Below the pieces are notes generated by a model that saw only the letters and a list, made by a program, of their open reading frames with translations, was not told the origin of the DNA and did no database searches. DNA of 64,000 nt from Sulfitobacter sabulilitoris. Lineage in GTDB: Bacteria > Pseudomonadota > Alphaproteobacteria > Rhodobacterales > Rhodobacteraceae. Below, piece by piece: positions 50,182-59,339 of the stretch. Position 1 is the stretch's first letter. Every line of letters begins with the position of its first letter. The stretch lies in contig NZ_VANS01000003.1 of the NCBI RefSeq assembly GCF_005887615.1, positions 186,001 through 250,000 of the forward strand. Direction: 5' to 3'. The position numbers and the translations under genes were made by a program.

Positions 50182-51479
50182 TGCTGAGCGCGGGTTTGGG
50201 ATTTCTCGCGGCGCTCGTCCTGATCTTTCTCAGGGTGCCGATCGCCATTGCGCTCGCCGTTGTCGGGTTCACCGGCTACGCGATGCTCAACGATGTGGCG
50301 CCGGCCTTCAGCGTCATGGGGCTGACCGCGATGGGATCGACGATGTCCTACAATCTTGCGGTGGTGCCGTTGTTCATCCTGATGGGCAACCTCGTCGCCG
50401 GCGCGGGGATCAGCCAGGAACTTTACCGCGCGGCCCAGGTCTATGTCGGGCACCGGCGCGGCGGCCTGGGGATCGCCACGATCCTGTCATGCGGGGGCTT
50501 TGCCGCCGTCTGCGGGTCAAGTGTGGCGACGGCCGTCACGATGGGGCGGGTGGCGATCCCGTCGATGCGGTCCTACGGCTATGCCGACAGTCTGAGCACC
50601 GCAACCGTCGCCGCCGGCGGCACGCTGGGCATCCTGATCCCGCCCAGCATCATCATGGTGATCTACGGCATCACCACCGAAACCCATATCGGCAAGCTGT
50701 TCGCGGCGGGCATCGTTCCCGGACTGATCGGCATCGCGGGCTACGCCGCCGCGGTCAACTGGGTGGCGCGCCGCCATCCCGACCGCGCGCCGCGCGCCGA
50801 TACCGCGACGCGGGCCGAACGCCTGGACGCGCTGAAAAACGTCTGGGCCGTCTGCGCGCTGTTCGCGCTGGTGCTGGGCGGCATCTACGGCGGTTTCTTC
50901 ACCGCGACCGAGGCGTCGGGCATCGGCGCCTGCGGGGCCCTTGCCTTTGCGCTGATGCGGCGGACGCCCCTGCGCGAACTCGTCGAGATCATGCGGGTGT
51001 CGGCGGAAACGACGGCGGTGCTTTTCGCGCTGATCATCGGCGCGTCGATCTTTTCGGAATTCGTCAACCTCACCGGCGCGCACCAGGGGATCCTGTCGGT
51101 GGTGCGCGATGGCGCGCTGTCGCCGGTGATGGTGATGGTGGTGATTTGCCTGATCTACGTGCTGCTGGGCTGCGTACTCGACAGCCTCGCGATGATGCTG
51201 CTGACGCTGCCGATGTTCTTTCCCATCGTGGTCGGCCTCGGGTTCGATCCGATCTGGTTCGGCATTCTCGTCGTGATGCTGGTGGAGATCGGCCTGATCA
51301 CGCCCCCCATCGGAATGAACCTCTTCGTGCTGAAATCCATCCTGCCCGACGTGCGGCTCATGACCATCATCCGCGGCGTCGTGCCCTTCATTGCCGTCGA
51401 TATCCTGCGCATTTTGCTGATCGCGCTGATACCGGCGCTCACGCTCTTTCTTCCGGGATTGTTCTTTGGCTCCGGTTGA
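50178..51479 (+). CDS. dctM: TRAP transporter large permease (DctM-like)
   Basis: A 433-residue polytopic membrane protein. DctM landmarks include NLAVVPLFILMGNLVAGAGI, SVATAVTMGRVAIPSMRSYG, AAGGTLGILIPPSIIMVIYG and GLITPPIGMNLFVLKS. It forms the transport channel with the small subunit. The start is taken at 50178, overlapping the previous stop; ATG at 50181 is equally possible. Confidence 0.95.
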   Translation: MMLSAGLGFLAALVLIFLRVPIAIALAVVGFTGYAMLNDVAPAFSVMGLTAMGSTMSYNLAVVPLFILMGNLVAGAGISQELYRAAQVYVGHRRGGLGIATILSCGGFAAVCGSSVATAVTMGRVAIPSMRSYGYADSLSTATVAAGGTLGILIPPSIIMVIYGITTETHIGKLFAAGIVPGLIGIAGYAAAVNWVARRHPDRAPRADTATRAERLDALKNVWAVCALFALVLGGIYGGFFTATEASGIGACGALAFALMRRTPLRELVEIMRVSAETTAVLFALIIGASIFSEFVNLTGAHQGILSVVRDGALSPVMVMVVICLIYVLLGCVLDSLAMMLLTLPMFFPIVVGLGFDPIWFGILVVMLVEIGLITPPIGMNLFVLKSILPDVRLMTIIRGVVPFIAVDILRILLIALIPALTLFLPGLFFGSG

Positions 51480-51487
51480 AACCCATG

Positions 51488-51516
51488 TGCAGGCCCGCAC
51501 GGGATCACGGCCTGCA
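51488..51516 (+). terminator. Hairpin between TRAP permease and receptor genes
   Basis: TGCAGGCC and GGCCTGCA form an 8-bp stem with a 13-nt loop in the 77-bp gap. It may separate expression levels of the receptor from the upstream 9-gene run; no T-run is present. Confidence 0.4.
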
Positions 51517-51556
51517 ACGGATGACGAACGATCCTATTCAGACTGGGAGGAATGAA

Positions 51557-52588
51557 ATGCTACACACCACACTGAAAAGCCTGACGGCGGGCGTTTTCGC
51601 GGCGACCTGCGCTTTTGCGTCCAGCGCCACGGCGCAGGACACCGTGCTGAAATATTCGTCGTGGTTCCCCGAGAGCCATTCGACGAACACCGTGCTGAAG
51701 GCATGGATCGAAGACGTCGAAGCGGCGACCGAGGGCCGCGTCACCGTCGAATACCTGCCGAAGACCGTGCAGACCCCGCGCGACCAGTTCGACGTGGTCG
51801 TCGATGGGCTTGCCGATATCGTCATCGTGCTTCCGGGCTATACTCCCGGTCGTTTCCCGGTGCTCGAAATCGGTGAACTGCCACTGCTCGTGTCCACCGA
51901 CGAGGCGACGCTGGCGCCGGCGTTCTACACGCTCTACGAGACGGAAATCGCACCGGCCGAGCCCTTCAAGGGCGCGCAGGTTCTGACGACCTGGGCCTCC
52001 GCCCCGACGCATATCGCGACCAAGCCCGGCCCGATCACGTCGATGGAGCAGATGAAGGGCCTGAAAATCCGCGCACCTTCGGCCACGGCGGGTCTGGTGG
52101 TGGATGCAATGGGCGCGGTGACCGTGCAAAAGCCCGTGACGGAAATCTACGAGCTTGCCTCCAGCGGGATCGTGGACGGCACATTCTTCAGCTACGGGCC
52201 GATGATCTCCTGGAAGACCAAGGACATCTTTCAGAACGTCACCGTGATGCCCGGCGGCATGGGTCAATCCGTGATCGCGGTGCTGATGAACCAGGGCAAA
52301 TTCGACAGCCTGTCCGAAGCTGACCGGACCGCCATCATGGAGGTCTCGGGCGAGAAGCTGGCGCGCGCGTTCGGCGCCGCGTGGCAGAATGACGAGGACG
52401 TAGCGCTTGCCGATCTGGGTAACCTGACGGTGGTCGAGGCGTCGGATGAATTCCTGGCCGAGTTCAAGCAGGCCATCGAGCCCGTGGAGGCCGCCTGGGT
52501 GGAAAAGGCCAAGGCAGCCGGCTTGGCGGATCCTGCGTCGACGCTTGCCAACTTCCGCGCGTTGCTGGAAGCCGCGCAAACCAACTGA
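51557..52588 (+). CDS. dctP: TRAP transporter substrate-binding protein (DctP-like)
   Basis: A 343-residue periplasmic receptor. The signal peptide is MLHTTLKSLTAGVFAATCAF, with cleavage near residue 27 (ATAQDT). DctP features include LKYSSWFPESHSTNTVLKAW and the ligand-arginine segment MKGLKIRAPSATAGLVVDAM, then KPVTEIYELASSGIVDGTFF. GGGAGG precedes the ATG by 6 bp. It completes the TRAP system. The bound carboxylate is unknown. Confidence 0.95.
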   Translation: MLHTTLKSLTAGVFAATCAFASSATAQDTVLKYSSWFPESHSTNTVLKAWIEDVEAATEGRVTVEYLPKTVQTPRDQFDVVVDGLADIVIVLPGYTPGRFPVLEIGELPLLVSTDEATLAPAFYTLYETEIAPAEPFKGAQVLTTWASAPTHIATKPGPITSMEQMKGLKIRAPSATAGLVVDAMGAVTVQKPVTEIYELASSGIVDGTFFSYGPMISWKTKDIFQNVTVMPGGMGQSVIAVLMNQGKFDSLSEADRTAIMEVSGEKLARAFGAAWQNDEDVALADLGNLTVVEASDEFLAEFKQAIEPVEAAWVEKAKAAGLADPASTLANFRALLEAAQTN

Positions 52589-52609
52589 GGCCCGTCGCCT
52601 TTGTGACGC

Positions 52610-52633
52610 GTGGCGCGGTTTTGGCCGCGCCAC
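52610..52633 (+). terminator. Terminator hairpin after the TRAP operon
   Basis: GTGGCGCGG and CCGCGCCAC form a perfect 9-bp stem with a TTTTGG loop, 22 bp after the receptor stop. It closes the long rightward catabolic run; the next gene is on the opposite strand. Confidence 0.65.
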
Positions 52634-52732
52634 ATGCGTTTGTGGCAGCCCGCGTGCGTGACAGCGCGCACAGACCCTGGTCTGCGGATCGCCGCGCCCG
52701 GTCAGCGGGCCGCTCGGCGACAATCGCCCACC

Positions 52733-53161
52733 CTACAGGATTTCCATCACCACCGCGGCCAGCACAAGATACCGCGTCCCCTTGGCAAGGGTGACGAGGC
52801 AGAGAAACGGCACAAGGGGTTCGCGCATCAGCCCCGCGACGACGGTTATCGGATCGCCCACCACGGGCAACCAGCTGCCCAGAAGCGACCACCGTCCGTA
52901 CCGCCGATACCACCCTTGGGCGCGGTCCAGCTGACGCTCCGATCCGGGGAACCACCACCTGTCCCTGTAGCGCAGAACATACCGCCCCATGGACCAATTG
53001 ATCACGGAGCCAAGAACATTTCCGACCGTCGCGACAAGGATCAGCAGGGATGCGGGATGCTGCGCGGCGGCCAGCAACCCCGCCAGGACGGCTTCGGACT
53101 GCATCGGCAGCAGGGTCGCCGCGACCAGGGCGGAAGCGAAGAGACCGATATAGGCGATCAT
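52733..53161 (-). CDS. YqaA-family small membrane protein (DedA/SNARE-associated type)
   Basis: A 142-residue membrane protein with about four hydrophobic segments. YqaA/DedA features are LPMQSEAVLAGLLAAAQHPA, ATVGNVLGSVINWSMGRYVL and the helical hairpin GSWLPVVGDPITVVAGLMRE. The related DedA proteins act in membrane lipid or envelope homeostasis, probably flipping phospholipids; the role of YqaA members is not defined. It stands alone. Confidence 0.85.
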   Translation of the reverse strand: MIAYIGLFASALVAATLLPMQSEAVLAGLLAAAQHPASLLILVATVGNVLGSVINWSMGRYVLRYRDRWWFPGSERQLDRAQGWYRRYGRWSLLGSWLPVVGDPITVVAGLMREPLVPFLCLVTLAKGTRYLVLAAVVMEIL

Positions 53162-53510
53162 GGGCCACTCATGCCGCGAATTGTCCCTCGTGTCAGAATG
53201 ACCCGCAGCGGCGGCGTCTGTTGCGTGGGCGTGCAGACGGCGACAGCCGCTGATCTCCGCACGTCATATCCTGCGGATGGCCCGACATGACAAGCCCAAA
53301 GACCTCATCGCGCCCCGGCGCCCCTGGCCCTGGCCGCGCCGGAACGGTGCATCCCAACCCGTCGGATCGCCGGGGTCCGGTGGCTTTGCCGTCCGGCGTT
53401 GGCTGGCAAGGGTGGTTGCAGCCACGGGCGGTTGGGGCGATCGCAAGGCCGCATCGCTGCCGTTGCATTTCGTCCTTTCCAAGGCGATCGGGACGACCCA
53501 TATCTGTTGT
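53162..53510. other. Divergent intergenic region, 349 bp
   Basis: This lies between the leftward YqaA-type gene and the rightward metallopeptidase gene. The metallopeptidase frame stays open upstream to 53277, but the added residues are Pro/Trp/Arg-rich and unlike the family. No promoter motif, dyad or small gene could be supported. Confidence 0.4.
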
Positions 53511-53897
53511 ATGCGCCACGACCTCCACCATTTCGAAAGGATCGCTCGCGAAACCGTCGCATCGTTGCCGGACGCGTTCCGGCCCGCGGCGGAGCATGTC
53601 CTTTTGCGCATCGCCGACTGGCCCGAGCCGGGAATCCTGGCCGACCTCGGTATCGAGGACGCCCGCGATTTGACGGGCCTGTACGAGGGTATCCCGATGA
53701 CCGAGAAATCGGTGTTCGACATGGCCCCGCAGCCGGACGTCGTATGGCTTTTCCGCAAACCGATCCTGGCCGAGTGGCGCGAGCGCGGCGATGTCGATCT
53801 GAACGATTTGATCGCCCATGTGGTGATCCATGAATTCGCCCACCACTTCGGGTGGACCGACGAGCAGATCGGCGTCATCGACCAGTGGTGGCTTTGA
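53511..53897 (+). CDS. Small zinc metallopeptidase-family protein (MMP-like, DUF1025 type)
   Basis: A 128-residue protein of the minimal metallopeptidase-like family. The zinc site is HVVIHEFAHHFG (HExxH) near the C-terminus, and the N-terminal region has FERIARETVASLPDAFRPAA, as in other short members. The start at 53511 gives the usual family length. Activity of this family is not well documented; it may be an adaptor or a very small peptidase. It is likely monocistronic. Confidence 0.85.
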   Translation: MRHDLHHFERIARETVASLPDAFRPAAEHVLLRIADWPEPGILADLGIEDARDLTGLYEGIPMTEKSVFDMAPQPDVVWLFRKPILAEWRERGDVDLNDLIAHVVIHEFAHHFGWTDEQIGVIDQWWL

Positions 53898-54050
53898 CCC
53901 CCGGCAGGGTCGCGGCGCGGTTCATCACTCCCGAATGCTGCCATGTCAACGCGGGCACCGGAAATCCTCGTGGTTCTGCCTTTCGGCTGGTGCGTCCGGG
54001 TGCGATGATGTTTGGTCCTTGCGATGATCAAAGGGCGAAAGGCCGGCAGA

Positions 54051-54959
54051 ATGGATATTCCCGGAGCACGGGCACTTGGATTGGCCGCGGCGCTTGCCAC
54101 GGTCACGATCTGGGCGGCGTTTATGCTGGTCACGCGATTCGCCGTGCAGGGCAGTTTCACCGTCGAGGAGCTCTTGATCCTGCGTCTCGTGCCCGGCGCC
54201 GTGGTCATGGCCCCGGTGATGTGGCGGTTGGGCGTGATGCCCAAGGGCCTGTCGTGGCCACGCGCCGCCATGCTGATGGTTGGCGCCAGCGCGGTCTTTC
54301 CCTACGTCGTGTCAAAGGGGCTGGCCTATGCGCCCGCGTCCGACGGCGGCGCGCTGGCGCCGGGAATGCTGCCGTTCTGGACGGCGCTGGCCGCCTATGC
54401 CCTGGCAGGCGAAGTTCCCGGTCCGCGGCGCAGGCTGGGGCTGGCGATCATTCTGGCCGGTGCGATGGTCGTGAGCCTGTGGCAGATCTTTCTCGGGGCG
54501 GCGGACGGCGCGTGGAAGGGCCATTTGATGTTTCTCACCGGGTCGGGCTTCTGGGCCGTCTATTCCGTCATCTTCCGCCAAAGCGGGCTCAGCCCCTTGC
54601 GGGGGCTTGTGATCGGCTTGTTCTGGGGCACGCTGCTGGGCTCTCCGTTGCTGCTTGCGACGGGAAACGTGCGCTTTGCCGGTGTCAGCGCGGGCGATAT
54701 CATCGTGATGACCGTGATCCAGAGTTTCGTCATCGGTATTCTGGCCATGTTCCTGTTCGGCTATGCCGTGCAACGCCTGGGTGCCGCGCAGACCGCCGCC
54801 TTCGGCGCATTGACCCCGATCCTCGCGTTGTTGGGGGGCGTGGCGTTCCTCGGCGAAACCGTCACCCCGCTCAAGGTGCTTGGCGTCTCGCTGGTGGCCG
54901 CGGGGGTCTTTCTGGCGTCAGGTGTGCTGAGCAAGCGACCGTCGGCGCTGGCATCGTGA
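54051..54959 (+). CDS. EamA-family (DMT superfamily) transporter
   Basis: A 302-residue membrane protein with ten predicted helices in two EamA repeats, typical of small-metabolite exporters (for example GLAAALATVTIWAAFMLVTR, then GAAQTAAFGALTPILALLGG). The start is uncertain: 54051 has AAAGG upstream and gives a short cytoplasmic N-terminus; an in-frame ATG at 54024 adds nine residues. Substrate unknown. It is convergent with the Mla-type operon. Confidence 0.9.
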   Translation: MDIPGARALGLAAALATVTIWAAFMLVTRFAVQGSFTVEELLILRLVPGAVVMAPVMWRLGVMPKGLSWPRAAMLMVGASAVFPYVVSKGLAYAPASDGGALAPGMLPFWTALAAYALAGEVPGPRRRLGLAIILAGAMVVSLWQIFLGAADGAWKGHLMFLTGSGFWAVYSVIFRQSGLSPLRGLVIGLFWGTLLGSPLLLATGNVRFAGVSAGDIIVMTVIQSFVIGILAMFLFGYAVQRLGAAQTAAFGALTPILALLGGVAFLGETVTPLKVLGVSLVAAGVFLASGVLSKRPSALAS

Positions 54960-54973
54960 CACCTTGCGAGGTC

Positions 54974-54995
54974 GCTGACCCGAAGCGCGGTCAGC
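54974..54995. terminator. Hairpin between convergent EamA and lipoprotein genes
   Basis: GCTGACC and GGTCAGC make a perfect 7-bp stem with an 8-nt loop, 14 bp after the EamA stop in the 88-bp convergent gap. It may serve either strand; no T-run is present. Confidence 0.45.
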
Positions 54996-55047
54996 ACCGG
55001 CGGGGTGCGCCGCGCGGCATGTGACGCTTGGCTGGCGGCGGGCGGCA

Positions 55048-55665
55048 TCACACGCGCTGCACCACCCAATCGGATATTGCCGGCAACAGCGCATTCAGAA
55101 CCGCCTGGAAGGCGGCGACGATGCTGGCGGGATCATCACCCGCGGCCGGCACGGACTGGGAAAAGCCGCGCGTGGCGACCACCCGCTGATCGCGGTCATT
55201 GACGACGGTCAGGGTCATGTTCACCTCAGCCACAAGGGCGTCATCGGCCCCTGCGTTCACCTGAAAGGCGTCGATCCGGACCAGCAGGGCGCTGTCGGGC
55301 ACCGGCCCGCCGTCGCTGCGCCCGACATAGCCCACGCGGCCGGTGCCGGAAATGCTGCGCACCAGCAGGGATTGCAGGACCAGCGGCAACTCGTCGCTCC
55401 ATCTGGCGTCGGGCAGATAGGTGACGGACACGGCATCGGGCTTGACCATGATCCGGTCCGTGGCGATGGCGGCGGTCGCCTCGGGGCGCGCCACCAGCAC
55501 CGTGCGACCGGTGCGCCGCCCGTTCGTGGCACCCGGCGCCGGCGCAAGGTCATAGGTGTCGAGCGGGCGTGCGGCCGTGTTCAAGGCCGAGACCGCGCCG
55601 CACCCGCCAAGGGCGGATAAGGCCCCGGCAAGGGCGGCACGGCGGGTCAGGTGAAGGCTGCGCAT
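55048..55665 (-). CDS. ABC-type transport auxiliary lipoprotein (PqiC/LetB-system type)
   Basis: A 205-residue lipoprotein with a signal LTRRAALAGALSALGGCG (lipidated Cys at about residue 22). The mature part follows the ABC_trans_aux/PqiC pattern: TYDLAP near the start, then VLVARPEATAAIATDRIMVK and SVTYLPDARWSDELPLVLQS. GGAG lies upstream of the ATG at 55665. As the last gene of the Mla-type operon it probably docks the MCE tunnel at the outer membrane. Confidence 0.88.
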   Translation of the reverse strand: MRSLHLTRRAALAGALSALGGCGAVSALNTAARPLDTYDLAPAPGATNGRRTGRTVLVARPEATAAIATDRIMVKPDAVSVTYLPDARWSDELPLVLQSLLVRSISGTGRVGYVGRSDGGPVPDSALLVRIDAFQVNAGADDALVAEVNMTLTVVNDRDQRVVATRGFSQSVPAAGDDPASIVAAFQAVLNALLPAISDWVVQRV

Positions 55666-55669
55666 GGCA

Positions 55670-57385
55670 TTATCTCCGATATTCGGGCACACGATTGTCG
55701 AGCAGGAAGCGCGCGGGATCGCGTTCGATCCGACGCACCAGCGCGTTAAGGGCGCTGACCAGGTTGCGCGCGTCGCTTCCGAACCGGGTCAGCTCGGGCA
55801 GCCCGGTCTGGGCGAAGGTTCCGATCGCGGGCGCACTGGCGGCGACCGCGCCCTCGATCTGCGCCACGACGCCGTCAGCGCGGTTGATCAGGGCGCGCAG
55901 GTCGGCGGCGATGGCCGGGACATCGCGGGTCACGTCCTCGATCGCCAGGCTGATCCGGTCCGACGCGGTGCGGATATCGGACAGGACCGGCCCCAGGTCC
56001 GTGTCGATCGCATCCGTGGTCGCATCGAAGGCCGCTTCTGCCGATGCCAACGCGGTTTCCGATGCGGTCAGCGCGCGATCGACGGTGTCGAGGGTCGTTT
56101 GCGCCCTCTGGAACAACGCACTGGCCGAGGTCAGCGCCTGCTGTGCATCGGTCGCCAGCGGATCGAACCGGCCTGTCAGCCCGGTCAGATCCTGTGCCAC
56201 CCGATCCACCGCGGCAGAGGCGGTCGCCACGCCAGTGCGAATATCGCTGACGACGTTCGGAACATCGTCGCGCATCACCGCCTCGATCCGGGCGAGCGTC
56301 GATTTCGCATCGCTCAGCACCGCGCGGGCTTCGGCCACCAGAAGGGTGCCGTCACCGTCCACCAGCGTGTCGAAACTGTCGGAGGCTTCGGTCACGGCAT
56401 CGAAGGCCTGGTTCGCCTCCACCAGCGTTTGCTCCAACTCAGCCAGCCGCGCATTCAACAGATCGGCGGTTTGCGAAAAACCGTCCAGCGTGGCGCCCGA
56501 TCTTTGCCGGATATCCGTGACAGCCGCATTGATCGACGTCACCGATTGCGACACCCGCGCCAGTATAACGGGCAGTTGTTCGCGCAGGATGATCTCGGCC
56601 TGCCGGAACGCCCCGCCGGCATTGTCCATCGCCGTGGTCGAGGTCGTCAGCGCGGTATCGGCCGTATCAAAGGCTTGCCGGGCCGAGGCCAGCATCTCGT
56701 CCGCGCGCGTCAGCGTCGTCGAAACAGCCGCCCCGATACCGTCGAGCCTGTCGGTGAAGCGGGTGATCTGCACAGTGGCATCCCTGACCGTTTCGGTCAC
56801 GGTCGAGAAATCGGTCAGCGCCTCGTCCAGCCGCCCCGAGGAGTTGGCAAGATTCCGCAGGATGTCAGCAACGTAAGCCTGGTTTTCCGGCCCCGTCAGC
56901 GCCTGGAACTGATCCAGCAGGCGGGTCGCCTCGTTCAGGAGGTCGGGCGCCTCTTCGACCAGTGTCTGCACCGTCGATCGGCGGGATGCGATGATCGGCA
57001 GGCCCCCGTCGGGCGCCGTCAGTTCCGGCGACCCTGGCGTGCCCCCCGACAATGAGATGGAGGCGACCCCGGTCACCCCCTGCGATTGCAGTTGTGCGAC
57101 CGTGTTTTCGCGGATCGGCGTCGTCGCGTCGATCTCGACGGTGGTGAACACCTTCGACGGGTCTTCCTCGTAGATCCGCAACCCGATCACCTTGCCGACC
57201 GAAATGCCGTTGAACAGCACGTCCCCCGACGGGTCCAGCCCCGAGACATCGTCGAACAGGATGCCGTAGGTCGCGTATTGGCGGTCGATCTCGACACTGG
57301 CGAGCCAGATGAAAAACCCCAGCGTCCCGAGGATACCCATCAGGGTGAATGCGCCGATCAGGATGAAATTGGCCCGCGTTTCCAT
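55670..57385 (-). CDS. MCE-domain lipid transport protein (MlaD family, long form)
   Basis: A 571-residue protein anchored by one N-terminal transmembrane helix (FILIGAFTLMGILGTLGFFI). One MCE domain follows at about residues 38-120 (YGILFDDVSGLDPSGDVLFN, then SQGVTGVASISLSGGTP). A very long helical, Ala/Asp/Thr-rich coiled region follows that could form a periplasm-spanning tube. E. coli MlaD has no such extension, so this belongs to the longer alphaproteobacterial or actinobacterial Mce-like type. It carries lipids between membranes together with the ATPase and permease. Its first base overlaps the ATPase stop. Confidence 0.92.
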   Translation of the reverse strand: METRANFILIGAFTLMGILGTLGFFIWLASVEIDRQYATYGILFDDVSGLDPSGDVLFNGISVGKVIGLRIYEEDPSKVFTTVEIDATTPIRENTVAQLQSQGVTGVASISLSGGTPGSPELTAPDGGLPIIASRRSTVQTLVEEAPDLLNEATRLLDQFQALTGPENQAYVADILRNLANSSGRLDEALTDFSTVTETVRDATVQITRFTDRLDGIGAAVSTTLTRADEMLASARQAFDTADTALTTSTTAMDNAGGAFRQAEIILREQLPVILARVSQSVTSINAAVTDIRQRSGATLDGFSQTADLLNARLAELEQTLVEANQAFDAVTEASDSFDTLVDGDGTLLVAEARAVLSDAKSTLARIEAVMRDDVPNVVSDIRTGVATASAAVDRVAQDLTGLTGRFDPLATDAQQALTSASALFQRAQTTLDTVDRALTASETALASAEAAFDATTDAIDTDLGPVLSDIRTASDRISLAIEDVTRDVPAIAADLRALINRADGVVAQIEGAVAASAPAIGTFAQTGLPELTRFGSDARNLVSALNALVRRIERDPARFLLDNRVPEYRR

Positions 57386-58206
57386 TACGCCCTCCCATCC
57401 GGGCGTGCCGAAGCCGTGGCCGCGCGGGCACGGGGCCCATGGAAATATTCCTTTACCCAGGGGTGATCGACATCCAGCATGTCGCGCATCGTCCCAACCG
57501 CGAGCACTCGTTTGTCGGCCAGTACCGCGACCCGGTCGCAGATGGCGTGCAGGCTGTCCAGATCATGCGTCACCAGAAAGACGGTCAGCCCAAGCGCCGC
57601 CTGAAGCTGTTTGATCAGCGTGTCGAATGCCGCCGCCCCGATTGGGTCAAGCCCGGCCGTGGGTTCGTCGAGGAACACGATCTCGGGGTCGAGCGCGATG
57701 GACCGTGCGAACCCGGCGCGTTTGCGCATCCCGCCCGACAGTTCCGACGGATATTTTACCTGCGCGTTTTCAGGCAGGCCGACCATGCGCACCTTTATCC
57801 CCGCCAGCGTTTCGCGCAGCGCGTCGTCCAGGTGCAACTGCTCGCGCATCGGGGCCTCGACGTTCTGGCGCACGGTCAGCGAGGAAAACAGCGCACCGTC
57901 CTGGAACATCACGCCCCAGCGGCGTCGCAGCCGTCGGTAGTCGTCATCCGAGGTGTCGCGCACGCTCTGGCCCAGCACCTCGATCTGGCCCTCGGCGGGG
58001 TTGAGCAACCCGACGATGGCACGCAGCAGCACCGACTTGCCGGTGCCCGATCCGCCCACTACGCCGATGATCTCTCCGCGCCGCACATCCAGGTCCAGAC
58101 CGTCATGCACGGTATGGGTGTCAAACCGGGTCACAAGGCCGCGCACCCTGATGATGGTCTCGGGCGCGGGGGGCGGGGTCGTTTGGGCATCGGGTTCGGG
58201 CATCAT
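57385..58206 (-). CDS. mlaF: ABC ATPase of lipid transport system (MlaF-like)
   Basis: A 273-residue ATPase. Walker A is GGSGTGKS, the Q loop is in VMFQDGALFSSLTVRQNVEA, the signature is ELSGGMRKRAGFARSIALDP, Walker B is IVFLDEPTAGLDPI, and the switch His is in VTHDLDSL. The SGGMRKR pattern is characteristic of MlaF/Ttg2A-type enzymes. It energises the permease encoded just upstream. The start at 58206 overlaps the permease stop by 4 bp; a second ATG follows directly. Confidence 0.95.
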   Translation of the reverse strand: MMPEPDAQTTPPPAPETIIRVRGLVTRFDTHTVHDGLDLDVRRGEIIGVVGGSGTGKSVLLRAIVGLLNPAEGQIEVLGQSVRDTSDDDYRRLRRRWGVMFQDGALFSSLTVRQNVEAPMREQLHLDDALRETLAGIKVRMVGLPENAQVKYPSELSGGMRKRAGFARSIALDPEIVFLDEPTAGLDPIGAAAFDTLIKQLQAALGLTVFLVTHDLDSLHAICDRVAVLADKRVLAVGTMRDMLDVDHPWVKEYFHGPRARAATASARPDGRA

Positions 58207-59339
58207 ACCCCCACAATTGCGAAAAAGATCGAAAACAGCGCGTCCATCACGATCACCATGAAAATCGACAGCACGACGGATGTCGAGGTCAGCCGCCCCA
58301 GCGATTCCGCGTTGCCGCCCACTTTCATCCCCTCGTAGCACCCGATGATCCCGATGATCAGCGCAAAGAACGGCGCCTTGATCATGCCGACCCCGAAGTG
58401 CCAGACATCGGTGTTGGACACCAATCGCGACTGGAACACCGCAGGCGATACGCCAAGTTCGACCCATGACATCGCCGCGCCGCCGATCAGCCCGGAGATA
58501 TCCGCGATGAACCCCAGAACAGGCAGCATCAGGATCAGGGCCAGCACCCGCGGCACCACGAGGATGGTAACAGGGTCGAGCCCCAATGTCCGCATGGCGT
58601 CGATTTCCTCGCGCATTTTCATGGAGCCGATGGCGGCGGTAAAGGCCGACCCGGAGCGCCCCGCGACGATGATCGCGGTCAGTAGGATGCCCAGTTCGCG
58701 CAGAACCGAGATCGCGATCAGATCGACGACAAAGACCTCTGCGCCGAACTGGCGAAGCTGCGCCGCCCCCTGAAACGCAAGCACCACGCCGATGAGGAAC
58801 GCCATCAGCGCCACGATGGGCACCGCGTTCAGCCCGACCTCCTGGCAATGGTGCACCAGCGAGGTGAGCCGCAACCGGCGAGGCCGTATCACGATGCCCG
58901 CAATCGTGGCGACCGTCTGACCCAGAAACGAGGTCAGTTCGACGAAGGTGCGCCACCCGCGAACCACCATCCGCCCGAAGGCCTCCAGGCGGTCGGCCAG
59001 CGTGCGCGGCGGAAGCACGGCGGCCTCTTCGGGTGGCATGTTGCGGCGCACCGTCTCGATCAATTGCGCCTGCGCGTCGCTCGCGCCCTCGATCTCGACC
59101 GTGGTCCCCGCCGCCGCCGCAATGCCGCGCTGCATGTCGATCAGGAACCATGCGCCTGCTGTATCGACATGGCTCAGCGCCGATATGTCGATGACCGAAG
59201 CCCCGCGCGCACTGTCAAGGATGGCGGCCCGGTCAAGGCCCTCGACCGCATCGATCCGCAATTCGCCCGACATCGACACCCGTGCGCCCGATGCGACCAC
59301 GTCAAGGGACTTCCGTGCTATGTGGGCGTCATCATTCAA
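58203..59339 (-). CDS. mlaE: Lipid ABC permease with N-terminal STAS domain (MlaE-MlaB fusion)
   Basis: A 378-residue membrane protein. Residues 1-110 form a STAS domain (VIDISALSHVDTAGAWFLID), the role played by separate MlaB in E. coli. The MlaE permease follows: EVGLNAVPIVALMAFLIGVV, LRELGILLTAIIVAGRSGSA, and GSMKMREEIDAMRTLGLDPV, which is the ATPase-contacting segment. It is the first gene of a complete leftward operon (permease, ATPase, MCE protein, lipoprotein) that maintains outer-membrane lipid asymmetry. Confidence 0.95.
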   Translation of the reverse strand: MNDDAHIARKSLDVVASGARVSMSGELRIDAVEGLDRAAILDSARGASVIDISALSHVDTAGAWFLIDMQRGIAAAAGTTVEIEGASDAQAQLIETVRRNMPPEEAAVLPPRTLADRLEAFGRMVVRGWRTFVELTSFLGQTVATIAGIVIRPRRLRLTSLVHHCQEVGLNAVPIVALMAFLIGVVLAFQGAAQLRQFGAEVFVVDLIAISVLRELGILLTAIIVAGRSGSAFTAAIGSMKMREEIDAMRTLGLDPVTILVVPRVLALILMLPVLGFIADISGLIGGAAMSWVELGVSPAVFQSRLVSNTDVWHFGVGMIKAPFFALIIGIIGCYEGMKVGGNAESLGRLTSTSVVLSIFMVIVMDALFSIFFAIVGV

